Of a stretch of DNA of 64,000 nucleotides, positions 45,296 through 54,339 are shown piece by piece. Position numbers and translations under genes: made by a program. Below the pieces are notes generated by a model. The model made no database searches. It was not told where the DNA came from and saw only the letters and a list, made by a program, of their open reading frames with translations. This stretch comes from Bradyrhizobium canariense (lineage in GTDB: Bacteria > Pseudomonadota > Alphaproteobacteria > Rhizobiales > Xanthobacteraceae). Position 1 is the first letter of the stretch. Each line of letters starts with the position of its first letter. Where the stretch lies: contig NZ_JAFCKJ010000001.1 of NCBI RefSeq assembly GCF_018130465.1, positions 248,001 through 312,000 of the forward strand. The letters run 5' to 3'.

Positions 45296-46272
45296 AAGGC
45301 CTGCCGCCCGTCCTCATCACCGCCGTCGTGCTCGTCGCGGGATTCGCGCTCTGCGCGGTGCAGTTTCCCAACATCGCCTCCACCCGCGTGGTCGGCAATC
45401 TCCTCACCGACAACGCCTTCCTCGGCATTGTCGCGACCGGCATGACCTTCGTCATCATCTCCGGCGGCATCGATCTCTCCGTCGGCTCGGTGATCGGCTT
45501 CACCACGGTGTTCGTCGCACTGGCGATCGAGCGCTGGGGAATGCCGCCGCTGGTCGCCTTCGTCGCCATTCTCGCGCTCTCGGCAGCCTTCGGCGCCGCA
45601 ATGGGCGCGATGATCCACGTCTTCGATCTGCCGCCTTTCATCGTGACTCTCGCCGGCATGTTCCTGGCCCGTGGCGCCAGCTTCCTGCTCTCGACGGAAT
45701 CGGTGCCGATCACAGCACCGGTCTATTCCACCGTGTCGGACTTCGCCCTGCGGCTACCCGGCGGCGGGCGGTTGACGGCGGTCGCGATCATCATGCTGAC
45801 GATCGTGATCGGCGGCGCATTGCTGCTGCGTCTCACCCGGTTCGGCGCCAACGTCTATGCGCTCGGCGGCAGCCGGCAGGCCGCGAGCCTGATGGGCGTT
45901 GCCGTCGGCAGGATGACGGTGAAGATCTACATGCTGTCGAGCCTGCTTGCAGGCATCGCCGGCATCGTCTTCTCCTTCTATACCAGCGCCGGCTACTCGC
46001 TCTCCGCCGTCGGCGTCGAGCTCGACACCATCGCGGCCGTCGTGATCGGCGGGACGCTGCTCACGGGCGGGCAGGGCTCGGTGGTCGGCACCTTCCTCGG
46101 CGTGCTGATCCAGGGCATGATCCAAACCTACATCAATTTCGACGGGACGCTGTCGAGCTGGTGGACCAAGATCGCGACCGGCGTGCTGCTGTTCGCCTTC
46201 ATCGCCTTGCAACAGGGATTGGTCGCGCTCGCGCGCCGGCCTGTGGCGAAGCGCGTGGGAGCCGTCTCATGA
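45292..46272 (+). CDS. yjfF: Sugar ABC transporter permease (YjfF type)
   Basis: 326 residues, CUT2 permease. GIVATGMTFVIISGGIDLSV and DLPPFIVTLAGMFLARGASF fit E. coli YjfF. The ATG used overlaps the previous stop by four bases; a much longer open frame extends upstream but lies within ytfT. A two-permease heterodimer is characteristic of the YtfQRT-YjfF importer. Confidence 0.93.
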   Translation: MKGLPPVLITAVVLVAGFALCAVQFPNIASTRVVGNLLTDNAFLGIVATGMTFVIISGGIDLSVGSVIGFTTVFVALAIERWGMPPLVAFVAILALSAAFGAAMGAMIHVFDLPPFIVTLAGMFLARGASFLLSTESVPITAPVYSTVSDFALRLPGGGRLTAVAIIMLTIVIGGALLLRLTRFGANVYALGGSRQAASLMGVAVGRMTVKIYMLSSLLAGIAGIVFSFYTSAGYSLSAVGVELDTIAAVVIGGTLLTGGQGSVVGTFLGVLIQGMIQTYINFDGTLSSWWTKIATGVLLFAFIALQQGLVALARRPVAKRVGAVS

Positions 46273-47048
46273 CCACCTCGCGCATCGTCGTCATCCCGAC
46301 GCGCCGGGCGCACTCCAATCACGCGGAGGTGGCCCGCTCGATCGGCGTCGACATCATCGCCGGCCGTTACGCGGAGGGGACGCGGCTGCCGGGCGATGCC
46401 GAGATGATCGCGATGTTCGGCGTGTCGCGGCCGGTGCTGCGGGAGAGCGTGAAGACGCTGGTCGCCAAGGGCCTGCTCACCACCAAGGCGCGCGTCGGCA
46501 CCATCGTGCGCGAGCGCGTCGCCTGGAACATGTTCGACGCCGACGTGCTGGCCTGGCACCTGGACGCTGGGATCGACAAGCGCTTCCTCAACGACCTCGC
46601 CGAGATCCGCCTCGCGGTCGAGCCACGCGCGGCCGCGCTGGCGGCGGCGCAGCGGTCGGAGCAGGACCTCGCCGAGCTGCGGCGCTGCATGGAGCGGATG
46701 CGGCTTGAAGCTTCCGATTCCGTCGGCTTTGCCGATGCCGACCTCGCGCTTCATGTCGGCGTGGCGCGGGCGTCCGGTAATCTGTTCATGCGCTCGATCG
46801 GGCACGTCATCGAGGCTGCGTTGCGCGCCTCGTTCCTGCTCAGCGCACCGGTCGAACCGGAGGACCGCGACACCGTTCTGCTCTGGCATCAGAAGATCGT
46901 CGATGCCATCGCCGCCGGCGATCCCCGGACCGCCTCGGAGGCGATGGTCCACGTCATTCACAACGGCATGCGCCGCCACGAGGGTACGGTGATCGCAACC
47001 GCGCCGGCCGAGGCGCTGCCGTCCGCGGACACTGGAGAGAGCTCGTGA
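46269..47048 (+). CDS. GntR (FadR subfamily) transcriptional regulator
   Basis: 259 residues. Winged HTH in residues 20-85 (GRYAEGTRLPGDAEMIAMFG, VSRPVLRESVKTLVAKGLLT) and an FCD effector domain with metal-ligand residues in LNDLAEIRLAVEPRAAALAA and ALHVGVARASGNLF. It lies inside the operon with four-base overlaps on both sides. It probably responds to a sugar acid and represses the operon via the TAGTCA/TGACTA site upstream of ytfQ. Confidence 0.9.
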   Translation: MTTSRIVVIPTRRAHSNHAEVARSIGVDIIAGRYAEGTRLPGDAEMIAMFGVSRPVLRESVKTLVAKGLLTTKARVGTIVRERVAWNMFDADVLAWHLDAGIDKRFLNDLAEIRLAVEPRAAALAAAQRSEQDLAELRRCMERMRLEASDSVGFADADLALHVGVARASGNLFMRSIGHVIEAALRASFLLSAPVEPEDRDTVLLWHQKIVDAIAAGDPRTASEAMVHVIHNGMRRHEGTVIATAPAEALPSADTGESS

Positions 47049-47971
47049 CTGAACTTCGTATCGCCATCGTCGGCTTCGGCAAGATCGCGCGGGACCAGCA
47101 TGTCGGCGCCATCGCAGCGGTTCCCGGCGCGACGCTGGCGGCCGTTGCCAGCCGCAATGCATCGCTGCCGGATCTGCCGCACTTCGCGACCATCGAAGAG
47201 CTGTTGGAAAAAGGTCCGCCGATCGACGCGGTGTCGCTTTGCACACCGCCTCAAGTGCGCCGCGCCCAGGCCGCCGCAGCGCTCGCTGCCGGCAAGCATG
47301 TCATGCTGGAGAAGCCGCCCGGCACCGGCGTTGCCGAGCTCGATCCGCTGATCGCGATGGCGGGGGAGGCAAAGCGGACGCTGTTTGCGACTTGGCATTC
47401 GCGCCATGCGCCGGCAGTCGAGCCGGCGCGCGAGTGGCTCGCCGCGCGGCGGATCACCTCCGTGCACGTCAGCTGGAAGGAGGACGTCCGCGTCTGGCAT
47501 CCCGGGCAGGCCTGGATCTGGGAGCCGGGCGGGCTCGGAGTGTTCGACCCCGGCATCAATGCGCTGTCGATCCTGACCAGGATCCTGCCGAAGCCGCTGT
47601 TCGTGACCGCGGCCGAGCTGGCCTTTCCCGCGAATTGCCAGGCGCCGATCGCCGCGAACCTGACGCTGACCGACATCGAGGGCCTGCCCGTCACCGCCGA
47701 GTTCGACTTCCGCCAGACGGGGCCGCAGAGCTGGGATATCCTCGTCGAAACGGACAAGGGCCGGTTGACGCTGTCCGGCGGCGGCAGGCGCATGGCGATC
47801 GACGGCAACACCGTTGCCGAGGCGCCCGATGAGGAATATCGGGAGCTTTACCGGCGCTTCGTCGCGCTCGCCGTGACAGGCGCGAGCGACGTCGATTTGG
47901 CGCCGCTTCGTCTGGTTGCCGATGCCTTCCTGCTCGGAAGGCGGACGATCGTCGAACCGTTTGTGGATTGA
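47045..47971 (+). CDS. L-arabinose/D-galactose 1-dehydrogenase (Gfo/Idh/MocA family)
   Basis: 308 residues. The Rossmann motif IAIVGFGKIARDQHVGAI, catalytic EKPPG and the substrate segment VSWKEDVRVWHPGQAWIWEP match the Azospirillum L-arabinose 1-dehydrogenase pattern, including GLGVFDPGINALSI. It oxidises the sugar to its 1,4- or 1,5-lactone with NAD(P), the first step of the non-phosphorylating pathway. The adjoining epimerase and lactonase fit this. Arabinose versus galactose preference is not resolvable. Confidence 0.9.
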   Translation: MTELRIAIVGFGKIARDQHVGAIAAVPGATLAAVASRNASLPDLPHFATIEELLEKGPPIDAVSLCTPPQVRRAQAAAALAAGKHVMLEKPPGTGVAELDPLIAMAGEAKRTLFATWHSRHAPAVEPAREWLAARRITSVHVSWKEDVRVWHPGQAWIWEPGGLGVFDPGINALSILTRILPKPLFVTAAELAFPANCQAPIAANLTLTDIEGLPVTAEFDFRQTGPQSWDILVETDKGRLTLSGGGRRMAIDGNTVAEAPDEEYRELYRRFVALAVTGASDVDLAPLRLVADAFLLGRRTIVEPFVD

Positions 47972-47973
47972 TC

Positions 47974-49050
47974 ATGGCTGGATCGAAAATAGAAAAAGAC
48001 GTCTTCGGAACGCTGCCGGACGGCCGCAAGGTGGAGCGCATCGTGCTGCACGGGGAGGGCGGGTTCGAAGCGCGCATCATCACCCATGGCGCAGTGATCC
48101 AGGCGCTGATCGCGCCGGACGCCAAAGGCGGCCATGACGACGTCGTGCTCGGCCATGACGCGTTCGCCGGCTATCTCGCCGAACGGAAGTTCTTCGGTGC
48201 CACAGTCGGCCGCTACGCCAACCGCATCGCCAACGGACATTTTTCGCTCGACGGCGAGGCGGTGCAGCTTCCCGTCAACAACGGTCCGAATGCGCTGCAT
48301 GGCGGCCTCGACGGCTTCGACCGCAAGCTTTGGGAGATTGCCGAGATCGACGACGGCGCCGAGCCCGCGGCGACGTTGACCTACACGAGTCCGCACGGCG
48401 AAGAGAACTATCCCGGTCGCCTCGACGTGCGTCTGACCTATCGCGTCACCGGCCCGACCGAACTGTCGCTTCATATGGAGGCGCGGACCGACCGCCCGAC
48501 CATCGTCAACCTGACCAACCACAGCTTCTTCAATCTGGAGGGCGCGACATCAGGCACGCCCATTCTCGATCACAAGCTGACGGTCGCCGCCGGGCATTTC
48601 CTCGCGATCGATCCCACGGCCATTCCGTTGCGGGAGCAGCCGCGCAGCGTGGCCGGCACGCCGTTCGACTTCCGCGAGCCGCGGCCGGTCGGCGAGCGCA
48701 TTCGCGAGAGCGACCAGCAATTGCGCAACGGCAAGGGCTACGACCACACCTACTGTCTCGCGCGTGACGGCAAGCTTGCGCTCGCGGCGCGGCTGGAGGC
48801 GCCGCGCTCGGGGCGCATCATGGAGCTGTTCACCGATCAGCCCGGTCTGCAGGTCTATTCGGGTAATTATCTCGACGGCACGATCTCGGGTAAGGGCGGC
48901 AAGCTCTACCGGCAGTCGGACGCCATGTGTCTGGAGCCGCATATCTGGCCGGACGCGCCGAACCGGCCGGATTTTCCGAGCCCGCGTCTTGCGCCCGGCG
49001 AGGTCTATCGCCATCACACGGTCTATCGCTTTGCGGTGAGGAGGCCATGA
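47974..49050 (+). CDS. galM: Aldose 1-epimerase (mutarotase)
   Basis: 358 residues. The GalM signatures are GRYANRIANGHFSLDGEAVQ, NNGPNALHGGLDGFDRKLWE (catalytic His), NLTNHSFFNLEG (second His) and the catalytic Glu region AMCLEPHIWPDAPNRPDFPS. It interconverts alpha and beta anomers, supplying the form used by the 1-dehydrogenase encoded just before. The ATG is preferred to a TTG six bases earlier. Ends in an ATGA overlap with the lactonase gene. Confidence 0.93.
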   Translation: MAGSKIEKDVFGTLPDGRKVERIVLHGEGGFEARIITHGAVIQALIAPDAKGGHDDVVLGHDAFAGYLAERKFFGATVGRYANRIANGHFSLDGEAVQLPVNNGPNALHGGLDGFDRKLWEIAEIDDGAEPAATLTYTSPHGEENYPGRLDVRLTYRVTGPTELSLHMEARTDRPTIVNLTNHSFFNLEGATSGTPILDHKLTVAAGHFLAIDPTAIPLREQPRSVAGTPFDFREPRPVGERIRESDQQLRNGKGYDHTYCLARDGKLALAARLEAPRSGRIMELFTDQPGLQVYSGNYLDGTISGKGGKLYRQSDAMCLEPHIWPDAPNRPDFPSPRLAPGEVYRHHTVYRFAVRRP

Positions 49051-49928
49051 TGGAACAGGTGCCGACTGCCGTTCTTTCGGACGATCCTTGTCATCTCGGC
49101 GAGGGGCCGACCTATGACGTGACCACCGACACGGCCTGGTGGTTTGATATCCGCGAGGGCCGGCTGTTCGAGGCGCAACTCGGCAGCGGCGGCATTCGCG
49201 TTCATGCGCTGGGCCGGATGGCGAGCGCACTTGGGCGGATCGATGCCGAGCGGCAGTTGATCGTCGCGGAAGACGGCCTCTATATCCGCAAAATTGCCGA
49301 CGGCGCGATGACGCTGCTCTGTCCGCTCGAAGCCGACAATCCCGCGACCCGCTCCAACGATGCCCGCGTGCATCCCTCCGGCACGTTCTGGATCGGCACC
49401 ATGGGCCGCAAGGCGGAAGCAGAGGCAGGCGCGATCTACGCGTTCCATCACGGCAAGATATCGATGCTGTTTCCCCGCATCAGCATTTCCAATTCGATCT
49501 GTTTCTCGCCCGATGGCGCCACCGGCTACTTCGCCGACACCGCGCGCGCGTTGCTCTACGCGGTGCCGCTCAATCCCGCGACCGGCCTGCCGCGCGGCGA
49601 GCCGGAGGTGCTGCTGCGCCACACCGGCATCGGCGGCCTCGACGGTTCGGTGTGCGACGCCGACGGAAACATCTGGAACGCCTGCTGGGGCGCGAGCCGC
49701 ATCGACGTCTACTCAGCGCAAGGCGAGCGCCTGCGCTCACTGAGCGTGCCGGCGAAGCAGGCGAGCTGCCCCGCCTTTGTCGGCCCTGATCTGTCGCGCA
49801 TTCTCGTCACCTCGGCCTGGCAGGACATGGACGCGCCGGCGCGCGCCGCCGATCCGCAAGCAGGCTGGACCTTTCTGTTGGAGGCAGCCGCGCGCGGTCG
49901 CGCGGAGCCCGACGTCAAGCTCGCATAG
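49047..49928 (+). CDS. SMP-30/gluconolactonase family sugar lactonase
   Basis: 293 residues, six-bladed propeller. Metal ligands are recognisable in HLGEGPTYDVTTDTAWWFDI (Glu), NDARVHPSGTFWIGTMG (Asn) and GIGGLDGSVCDADGNIWNAC (Asp). It opens the lactone made by the upstream dehydrogenase to the aldonate. Translationally coupled to galM. The next pathway enzyme, an aldonate dehydratase, is not in the window. Confidence 0.92.
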   Translation: MMEQVPTAVLSDDPCHLGEGPTYDVTTDTAWWFDIREGRLFEAQLGSGGIRVHALGRMASALGRIDAERQLIVAEDGLYIRKIADGAMTLLCPLEADNPATRSNDARVHPSGTFWIGTMGRKAEAEAGAIYAFHHGKISMLFPRISISNSICFSPDGATGYFADTARALLYAVPLNPATGLPRGEPEVLLRHTGIGGLDGSVCDADGNIWNACWGASRIDVYSAQGERLRSLSVPAKQASCPAFVGPDLSRILVTSAWQDMDAPARAADPQAGWTFLLEAAARGRAEPDVKLA

Positions 49929-50001
49929 GAGGCTCGAAGCCAGACACGACCAATTTTCTCGACGACACGAAAAAACAGTCTGACATCCAAGGGAGTGAAA
50001 C

Positions 50002-51075
50002 ATGTTGAAACTGAAGACGACATTCCTGGCGCTGGCGCTGGCCGGCGCTGCGACCATGACCGCGGGCGTCACCGCCTCCGCGCAGGACAAGGCGACGGTC
50101 GGCATCGCCATGCCGACCAAATCGTCGGCGCGCTGGATCGACGACGGCAACAACATGGTCAAGGTGCTGAAAGAGCGCGGCTACAACACCGACCTGCAAT
50201 ATGCCGAGGACGACATCCCGAACCAGCTCTCGCAGGTCGAGAACATGGTGACCAAGGGCGCCAAGGCGCTGGTGATCGCCGCGATCGACGGCACCACGCT
50301 CTCCGACGTGCTCAAGCAGGCCAAGGCCAAGGGCATCACCATCATCGCCTACGACCGCCTGATCCGCGGCACGCCGAATGTCGACTATTACGCGACCTTC
50401 GACAATTTCCAGGTCGGCGTGCTCCAGGCTGACTCGATCGTGCAGGGGCTCGGCCTGAAGGAGGGCAAGGGTCCGTTCAACATCGAGCTGTTCGGCGGCT
50501 CGCCCGACGACAACAACGCCTACTTCTTCTACAACGGAGCGATGAGCGTGCTGAAGCCGTACATCGACAGCGGCAAGCTCGTCGCCGCTTCGGGCCAGAT
50601 GGGCATGGACAAGGTCGCGACCTTGCGCTGGGACGGCGCCACCGCGCAGGCCCGCATGGACAATCTGCTCAGCGCTTACTACGGCAACAAGAAGGTCAAC
50701 GCGGTGTTGTCGCCGTATGACGGCCTGTCGATCGGCATCATCTCCTCGCTGAAGGGCGTCGGTTATGGCAGTGCCGGGCAGCCGATGCCTGTCATCTCGG
50801 GCCAGGATGCCGAGGTGCCCTCGATCAAGGCGATGCTGCGCGGCGATCAGTATTCGACCATCTTCAAGGACACCCGCGATCTCGCCAAGGTGACCGCCGA
50901 CATGGTCGACGCCGCGCTTGCCGGCAAGCAGGTCACCGTCAACGACACCAAGACCTACGAGAACGGCGCCAAGACCGTGCCGTCCTATCTGCTCAAGCCG
51001 GTCGTGGTCTACAAGGACAATTGGGAGAAGATCCTGGTCGACAGCGGCTACTACAAGAAGTCGCAGTTCCAGTAG
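50002..51075 (+). CDS. chvE: Multiple-sugar-binding periplasmic protein ChvE
   Basis: 357 residues, signal peptide to about residue 28 (GVTASAQD). It tracks Agrobacterium ChvE nearly residue for residue in places: [79 protein letters not shown]. It binds arabinose, galactose, glucose and related sugars for the GguAB importer; in Agrobacterium it also signals to VirA, which need not apply here. Followed by a repeat-derived hairpin. Confidence 0.95.
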   Translation: MLKLKTTFLALALAGAATMTAGVTASAQDKATVGIAMPTKSSARWIDDGNNMVKVLKERGYNTDLQYAEDDIPNQLSQVENMVTKGAKALVIAAIDGTTLSDVLKQAKAKGITIIAYDRLIRGTPNVDYYATFDNFQVGVLQADSIVQGLGLKEGKGPFNIELFGGSPDDNNAYFFYNGAMSVLKPYIDSGKLVAASGQMGMDKVATLRWDGATAQARMDNLLSAYYGNKKVNAVLSPYDGLSIGIISSLKGVGYGSAGQPMPVISGQDAEVPSIKAMLRGDQYSTIFKDTRDLAKVTADMVDAALAGKQVTVNDTKTYENGAKTVPSYLLKPVVVYKDNWEKILVDSGYYKKSQFQ

Positions 51076-51083
51076 GACTCTTT

Positions 51084-51140
51084 CCTCTCCCTCTCCCCGT
51101 CTTTACGGGGAGAGGGTCGGGTGAGGGGCTCTCTCCAAAC
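51084..51140 (+). repeat. Half copy of the ccctctcccc repeat forming a 12-bp stem-loop between chvE and gguA
   Basis: CCCTCTCCCCGT (51089-51100) pairs perfectly with ACGGGGAGAGGG (51105-51116) around a CTTT loop, then gtgaggggctctctcc as in the full copies at 31108 and 41281. It starts nine bases after the chvE stop, placing a mobile-looking repeat half inside a transporter operon as an intercistronic hairpin. Confidence 0.75.
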
Positions 51141-51171
51141 GGGCAGAGGCGAAGTAAAGGGATACGATCCG

Positions 51172-52749
51172 ATGACCGCAATGCTGGAGATGCGCAACGT
51201 CAGCAAGAGCTTTTCCGGCGTGCAGGCGCTGCGCGACGTCAACTTCTCGGTGGAAGCCGGGCAGATCCACGCTCTCGTCGGCGAGAACGGTGCCGGCAAG
51301 TCCACGCTGATGAAGGTGCTCAGCGGCGTCTACCCGGCCGGCAGCTACGAGGGCACCATTATCTTCGACGGCGAGGAGCGCCGTTTCCGCGACATCAACG
51401 ATTCCGAGGCACTCGGCATCATCATCATCCACCAGGAGCTGGCGCTGATCCCGCTGATGTCGATCGCGGAAAACATCTTCCTGTCGCATCCGCCGTCCAG
51501 GCTCGGCGTGATCGACCGCGACGAGGTGTATCGGCGCACGCGGGAACTGCTGGCGCAGGTCGGCCTCAAGGAATCGCCGGACACGCTGATCACCGATCTC
51601 GGCGTCGGCAAGCAGCAGCTCGTGGAGATCGCCAAGGCCCTGTCCAAGCGGGTACGGATGCTGATTCTGGACGAGCCGACCGCCAGCCTCAACGAGGCCG
51701 ACAGTGCCGCGCTGCTCGAACGTCTCATGGCCTTCCGCGAGCAGGGCATCGGCTCGATCCTGATCTCGCACAAGCTGAACGAGGTCGCCCGCGTCGCCGA
51801 CCACATCACCGTGCTGCGCGACGGCCGCACTGTTGACGGCATCGACTGCCGCGCCGAGCCGATCCAGGAAGACCGCATCATCCGCAGCATGGTCAACCGC
51901 GATCTCGCCCATCGCTTTCCGGAGCGCAGCGCAAAGATCGGCGAGCCCGTCCTCACCGTCGAGAACTGGTCGGTCTACCATCCCATCCATCCCGAGCGGC
52001 AGGTGATCAAGAACATCGATTTCAGCGTGAAACGCGGCGAGGTCGTCGGCATTGCCGGATTGATGGGCGCCGGCCGCACCGAATTCGCCATGAGCCTGTT
52101 CGGTCGGTCCTGGGGCACCACGATCAGCGGTCGCATCCGGCTTGAGGGCCATGAGATCGTGCTGCCGAACGTCGCGGCCGCGATCGACGCCGGCCTTGCC
52201 TATGTCACCGAGGACCGCAAGCAGCTCGGGCTGATCCTCGCCGACGACGTTCGCAAGAACATCACGCTCGCAAGCCTCGACCAGGTCGCTCCTCGCCGCG
52301 TGATCGACGACATCGCCGAGCTGAAGGTCGCCAGCGACTACCGCAACCGGATGCGCATCCGCTGCTCCGACGTCTATCAGGAGACCGGCCAGCTCTCCGG
52401 CGGCAACCAGCAGAAGGTCGTGCTGTCGAAATGGCTGATGACCGACCCCAAGGTCTTGATCCTGGACGAGCCGACCCGGGGCATCGACGTCGGTGCCAAA
52501 TACGAGATCTACTGTATCATCAACGAGCTTGCGGAAGCCGGCCGCGGCGTGGTGGTGATCTCCTCGGAGATGCCCGAGCTACTCGGCATCTGCGACCGCA
52601 TCTGTGTCATGAACGACGGCGCCTTCGTCGGCGAATTCAAAGGCCTTGATGCGACGCAGGAAAAGATCATGCGCGCCATCATGCGCAACGACAGAAATTA
52701 TGGAAGCAGCGCCCTTGCGGGTGCGGAGATGGGAGGATCGCAGCCATGA
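51172..52749 (+). CDS. gguA: Sugar ABC transporter ATP-binding protein GguA
   Basis: 525 residues, double ATPase of the CUT2 class. First half GENGAGKSTLMKVLSGVYPA and ILDEPTASLNEADSAALLER; second half GLMGAGRTEFAMSLFGRSWG, LSGGNQQKVVLSKWLM and LILDEPTRGIDVGAKYEIYC. The order chvE-gguA-gguB is the Agrobacterium arrangement. It overlaps the permease gene by four bases. Confidence 0.94.
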   Translation: MTAMLEMRNVSKSFSGVQALRDVNFSVEAGQIHALVGENGAGKSTLMKVLSGVYPAGSYEGTIIFDGEERRFRDINDSEALGIIIIHQELALIPLMSIAENIFLSHPPSRLGVIDRDEVYRRTRELLAQVGLKESPDTLITDLGVGKQQLVEIAKALSKRVRMLILDEPTASLNEADSAALLERLMAFREQGIGSILISHKLNEVARVADHITVLRDGRTVDGIDCRAEPIQEDRIIRSMVNRDLAHRFPERSAKIGEPVLTVENWSVYHPIHPERQVIKNIDFSVKRGEVVGIAGLMGAGRTEFAMSLFGRSWGTTISGRIRLEGHEIVLPNVAAAIDAGLAYVTEDRKQLGLILADDVRKNITLASLDQVAPRRVIDDIAELKVASDYRNRMRIRCSDVYQETGQLSGGNQQKVVLSKWLMTDPKVLILDEPTRGIDVGAKYEIYCIINELAEAGRGVVVISSEMPELLGICDRICVMNDGAFVGEFKGLDATQEKIMRAIMRNDRNYGSSALAGAEMGGSQP

Positions 52750-53936
52750 CCGACAAGACGGTTTCGCTGCCCGAGGCGGGCCGGCACGGCAGCTTCATCA
52801 AGAACAATTTGCGCACCTACGGCATGCTGATGTCGCTGATCGCGATCATGCTGTTCTTCCAGGTCATGACCGGCGGCACGCTGCTGCAGCCGCTCAACCT
52901 GACCAATCTGGTGCTCCAGAACAGCTACATCGTCATCATGGCGCTCGGCATGCTGCTGGTGATCGTCACCGGCCATATCGACCTCTCGGTCGGCTCGGTC
53001 GCGGGCTTCGTTGGCGCGGTGGCCGCCGTGCTGATGGTGACCTACAAGATCGACTACACGCTCGCCTTCATCGCCTGCCTGCTGTTGGGCGCGGCGATCG
53101 GCGCCGCGCAGGGCTATTGGGTGGCCTATTTCAAGATCCCGTCCTTCATCGTGACACTGGCCGGCATGCTGGTGTTCAAGGGACTTGCGCTTGCGGTGTT
53201 GCAGGGCCAGTCGCTCGGGCCGTTTCCGGCGACCTTCCAGAAACTGTCCTCCGGCTTCATTCCGGAGCTGCTGCCCGAGGCCGGCACGCTGCATCCGACG
53301 TCCATGCTGATCGGTGCCGTGCTCGCGCTCGGCCTCGTCTATGCCAGCGCCAAGGGTCGCTCGCGCGAGCAGTTGCACGGCATCGAGGTCGAGCCTTACG
53401 CGTTCTTCCTCGGCAAGAGCATTCTGCTGGCCTGCGCCGTGCTCTATTTCACCTATCTGATCGCCTCGCATCGCGGCTTGCCGAACGTGCTGGTCATCAT
53501 GACCGCGCTGATCGCGCTCTACGGCTTCGTCACCCGCCGCACTGTGATTGGCCGGCAGGTCTACGCTGTTGGCGGCAATGCGAAAGCGGCAAGCCTGTCG
53601 GGCATCAAGACGGAACGGTTGACCTTCCTCACCTTCGTCAACATGGGCGTGCTCGCCGCGCTCGCCGGCCTCGTCTTCGCCGCGCGTCTCAACACCGCAA
53701 CGCCCAAGGCGGGCCTCGGCTTCGAGCTCGACGTCATCGCCGCCTGCTTCATCGGCGGCGCCTCGGCCTATGGCGGTGTCGGCCGCGTCGGCGGCGCCGT
53801 GGTCGGCGCCATGATCATGGGTGTGATGAACAACGGCATGTCCATCCTCGGCATCGGCATCGACTATCAGCAGGTCATCAAGGGCCTGGTGCTGCTCGGG
53901 GCGGTGTGCATCGACGTGTATAACCAGCGCAGATAG
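52746..53936 (+). CDS. gguB: Sugar ABC transporter permease GguB
   Basis: 396 residues, about ten helices, longer than single CUT2 permeases because of a cytoplasmic insertion (ASAKGRSREQLHGIEVEPYA). Signatures are LGMLLVIVTGHIDLSVGSVA and KIPSFIVTLAGMLVFKGLAL. A homodimeric channel with GguA and ChvE is expected. Last gene of the sugar block. Confidence 0.94.
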   Translation: MTDKTVSLPEAGRHGSFIKNNLRTYGMLMSLIAIMLFFQVMTGGTLLQPLNLTNLVLQNSYIVIMALGMLLVIVTGHIDLSVGSVAGFVGAVAAVLMVTYKIDYTLAFIACLLLGAAIGAAQGYWVAYFKIPSFIVTLAGMLVFKGLALAVLQGQSLGPFPATFQKLSSGFIPELLPEAGTLHPTSMLIGAVLALGLVYASAKGRSREQLHGIEVEPYAFFLGKSILLACAVLYFTYLIASHRGLPNVLVIMTALIALYGFVTRRTVIGRQVYAVGGNAKAASLSGIKTERLTFLTFVNMGVLAALAGLVFAARLNTATPKAGLGFELDVIAACFIGGASAYGGVGRVGGAVVGAMIMGVMNNGMSILGIGIDYQQVIKGLVLLGAVCIDVYNQRR

Positions 53937-53957
53937 AGACTATCTCTTCGTAGCTAT

Positions 53958-53992
53958 GTAGCCCGAATTGCGCTGCGCTCGATCCGGGCTAC
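53958..53992. repeat. Short gtagcccg palindrome, probable bidirectional terminator
   Basis: GTAGCCCG (53958-53965) pairs with CGGGCTAC (53985-53992) around a GCGCTGCGC core. It opens the 403-base gap between gguB and norE, between gguB and a possible minus-strand small gene. Similar elements are common in Bradyrhizobium, from memory. Confidence 0.65.
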
Positions 53993-54011
53993 CGATCCAA
54001 AATCGGCGGTT

Positions 54012-54167
54012 CTACTGCGTCGTGAACAGCACCGCCGCGATCGCGACGGAAAGGCTCACTGCCGATACGGTTGCCACGGTCGACAGCACGCCCATTCGCC
54101 GGAGCGCGATGGCGAAGACGATGATGATGGGCGTCGCGGTCATCAGCCCGATTTGTGCATCGCTCAT
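54012..54167 (-). CDS. Possible small membrane protein, unknown
   Basis: 51 residues (MSDAQIGLMTATPIIIVFAI at the start) with two hydrophobic segments separated by LRRMG. Nothing else occupies this part of the gap before norE. Its hydrophobic pattern and the palindrome just beyond its stop favour a gene, but there is no recognised family and an upstream open frame without starts continues for 190 codons. Confidence 0.4.
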   Translation of the reverse strand: MSDAQIGLMTATPIIIVFAIALRRMGVLSTVATVSAVSLSVAIAAVLFTTQ

Positions 54168-54269
54168 GTCATCGCTCGCAGCTCCAGGGAATCTTGGAGC
54201 GTTTCGTACCGCGACCCGGCCAGCCGGACGTTGCGACGGCGCAAACAGATTGATCGGCATTCCCCAAGT

Positions 54270-54283
54270 TTGTCCGGCAACAA
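54270..54283. promoter_or_regulatory. FNR/NNR-type box upstream of norE
   Basis: TTGTCCGGCAACAA, a TTG-N8-CAA site; with flanking bases TTTGT and ACAAA are symmetric. Its centre is about 63 bases before the norE ATG, suitable for an activator of the FixK/NnrR class. Confidence 0.6.
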
Positions 54284-54339
54284 ACTCGGATCGGCACGGC
54301 TGAGCTAAAGCTGGCCGGTGTCCTGATCCGGAAGAGCAG

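Noticed and set aside
49929-50001. Possible second FadR-type operator before chvE (cagtctgacat)
   Set aside because: Only a half-site-like resemblance to TAGTCA/TGACTA; no symmetry.
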